A stretch of 64,000 nt of DNA from Marchantia polymorpha subsp. ruderalis (Eukaryota; Streptophyta; Marchantiopsida; Marchantiales; Marchantiaceae), in the NCBI GenBank assembly GCA_037833965.1, contig AP031354.1:18702001-18766000 (forward strand), given 5' to 3'. Each line of letters starts with the position of its first letter. Positions within the stretch are counted from its first letter, which is position 1. Both the position numbers and the translations under genes were made by a program. This document shows positions 62,351-64,000 of the stretch, piece after piece. The notes beneath the pieces are model-generated. The model worked only from the letters and a program-made list of their open reading frames with translations. It searched no databases and had not been told where the DNA came from.

Positions 62351-64000
62351 TCAGGGTCCTAAAAGCAACATCGGAGCTTTTTTCTCCTCTTGTGATTCTG
62401 ATACACCGGGAGGAGCATTTGAGACTTCCGCGGCATCAGACTCGTCAGCCTCCGAGACCAATAGCCCACTTTCTCTCAGAGGAGAAGGCTCGTTAAAGCA
62501 CAGCTGCCACAATTCGTCTACAGAACGCCGTTCCTCCTTTGCTGCTGCAAGATCTTCAGCATCATACTTCTTAATCTCTTCTATCCTTTTTGCAAGAATC
62601 TGCTTCAGCTGATTGTTACAGTCAGTGACTTCGGCTTGCCCACCAGTCTTACTTATTTCCACTAGTGTCTGCAAGGCCGCCTGTCTGATGCCTCCATCTT
62701 CAGTGTTTATCAAAGTAGTAATTACACGAGGCAACCCTAAGCCACCAATCACCTTGCCGTCGCTTGGATACTGAAGTAGGAGATTCATTATGACTTGCAG
62801 AGCTTTCCTGGAACCAACGACCACACTCTAGAATTAGCCTCCCCCTAAATGTGACTTTCAAAGGTGAGAGGGAAGTCAGAGCCTAGGTGGGAAATAGGGG
62901 ACTCCCTACACCTAGCAGACACCTCGCGATGACAGGATCGTGGGATGATCAATTCACAGATGCATTTCGTTGAGCCATACGATCTAGCGAAATTTACATA
63001 CTCTACTCCCCGCGAGAACTAACACGACTCCATGCCTTGAACTCAATCAAGTGTATAATTAGCTTACCTTTGTAAGCGGACGTGTCCTGATGCAAGGGCA
63101 TCTCGCAGACCAGCATAGCAGTTCGACAACCTAAAAGAAGTGACTCCAGCCTTGTTATTTGAAATTAGAGCTGCAAACAACAAAAACCCTCGTCTTAGTC
63201 ATGGCAGGTTTCAGTACTTCGGCTAGCTGTGAGAATATGCAGAGAAAATTACACTCGTGAATTCAGAAGAAACTACTCTCCAATCAATAATAGCTCAATG
63301 TTTTATATCTCGTCAAAACCAAAGCAAAACTTGTTGTAATATCTCGAGATGCGACGATTTGAAGATCTAATCAGAATTTTGTTCAATCAGAAGACAAAGT
63401 TCCGGTAATATACAAGAAATGGCGCCCAATGCTTTGGCACGAACGTTCATGTCAGAATCCGATGTGAAGTTCTCAAGCAGCATCTCCATTCCCTTTACGT
63501 CCATTACTTGTTTCTGGCTTCTCTCATTATTTTGCACAACCGTGGTCACCACTTCTGCAGCTCGTGCCCTAATGCCCGCATCTGAGTGCTTCAGGTAATT
63601 CAGCAGCGGAATCAAGCCTCCAATGGCATGCAAATCTGAGTCAAGAAAAAACGGAATTAGAAAAGAAACAGATCAATTCATTGCTCAAGCGACAAAATTT
63701 GAATCATCAAATAGCAGAGTAAATTACAAACAACTAGAAAGAAATCGCAGATGCTGGATTAAAATTATATATCACATAAAATCATACCGTTGGCCATGTC
63801 GATGGACTCCACATGCTCTTGCAATTCTTCCAGCATTTCTGCACACGAGACACAAACATGAGCAAAAGCTCTATCTTATATTTTGAAAGACAGTCTGCAC
63901 GGACTTAAAAAGAAGAGAAGCAGCTCAAAAAACTCTTACTTTCAAGCTCTTCAGCAGTAACACCCTGATCATCTAACACTTGCTGCGGCATGTTCATAAC
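62351..64000 (-). CDS. FES1-type Hsp70 nucleotide exchange factor (5' end missing)
   Basis: Five visible exons join in frame: 64000-63940 (continues past the window), 63838-63788, 63635-63414, 63170-63068 and 62807-62351. They give the last 297 residues. FES1/HspBP1 proteins clasp the Hsp70 ATPase domain through armadillo repeats and drive nucleotide release. The family signature is clear: 'LQEHVESIDMANDLHAIGGL' at the start of the repeats, 'AAEVVTTVVQNNERSQKQVM', 'NVRAKALGAISSLISNNKAG' and 'LSNCYAGLRDALASGHVRLQ'. The C-terminal 90 residues are a charged helical tail ('LAAAKEERRSVDELWQLC'), then an acidic, disordered end ('ESQEEKKAPMLLLGP'). The N-terminus, including any localisation signal, lies outside. 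Confidence 0.93.

Overview
This window is nuclear DNA of a land plant. The genes are split by many short GT-AG introns, the proteins are typical of plants (a plastid SecE with a transit peptide, exocyst SEC10, a lysosomal-type alpha-mannosidase), and the spacers are full of plant transposon relics. One relic is a decayed copy of plastid chlN, the light-independent protochlorophyllide reductase gene. Flowering-plant plastids have lost chlN, so the organism is probably a non-flowering plant. The short introns (often 80-200 bp) favour a bryophyte or lycophyte over a conifer or fern. The species cannot be named from the sequence.

Layout. 1-12.3 kb is a transposon graveyard: a dead minus-strand LINE (about 1.5-9.3 kb) is split by a solo LTR (4597-5336), a second solo LTR of the same family lies inverted beyond it (9647-10507), and the plastid chlN fragment follows (about 11.5-12.2 kb). 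13.7-18.2 kb holds an intact 8-exon phytanoyl-CoA dioxygenase-family gene on the plus strand. 18.9-24.3 kb is AT-rich and holds a pogo/Tigger-like relic with a TA-flanked TIR element nested in it, a FAR1/MULE-like fragment, and a small minus-strand Copia-derived LTR element. 25.1-28.5 kb is a plus-strand gene of unknown function behind a GC-rich leader. 30.2-44.5 kb is a 29-exon minus-strand alpha-mannosidase gene; its intron 11 carries a young 5-kb Ty1/copia retrotransposon (35704-40706) whose two LTRs read as identical. 49.0-49.8 kb encodes plastid SecE (minus), 50.9-59.2 kb a 25-exon SEC10 (minus), 59.9-60.5 kb a hAT-type MITE with a perfect 8-bp target duplication, and 62.4 kb to the window end the 3' part of a FES1-type Hsp70 nucleotide exchange factor (minus).

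I assembled the exons by hand. For the three large complete models (PhyH 297 aa, alpha-mannosidase 1063 aa, SEC10 843 aa) every exon joins in frame at GT-AG borders and the product has the family's expected length. These are unlinked housekeeping genes, not a pathway cluster: vacuolar glycan breakdown, exocytosis, plastid protein translocation, Hsp70 co-chaperoning and an Fe/2-oxoglutarate oxygenase. I did not find a clear novel biological system. The most unusual material is the layered transposon history and the uncharacterised gene at 25-28.5 kb.
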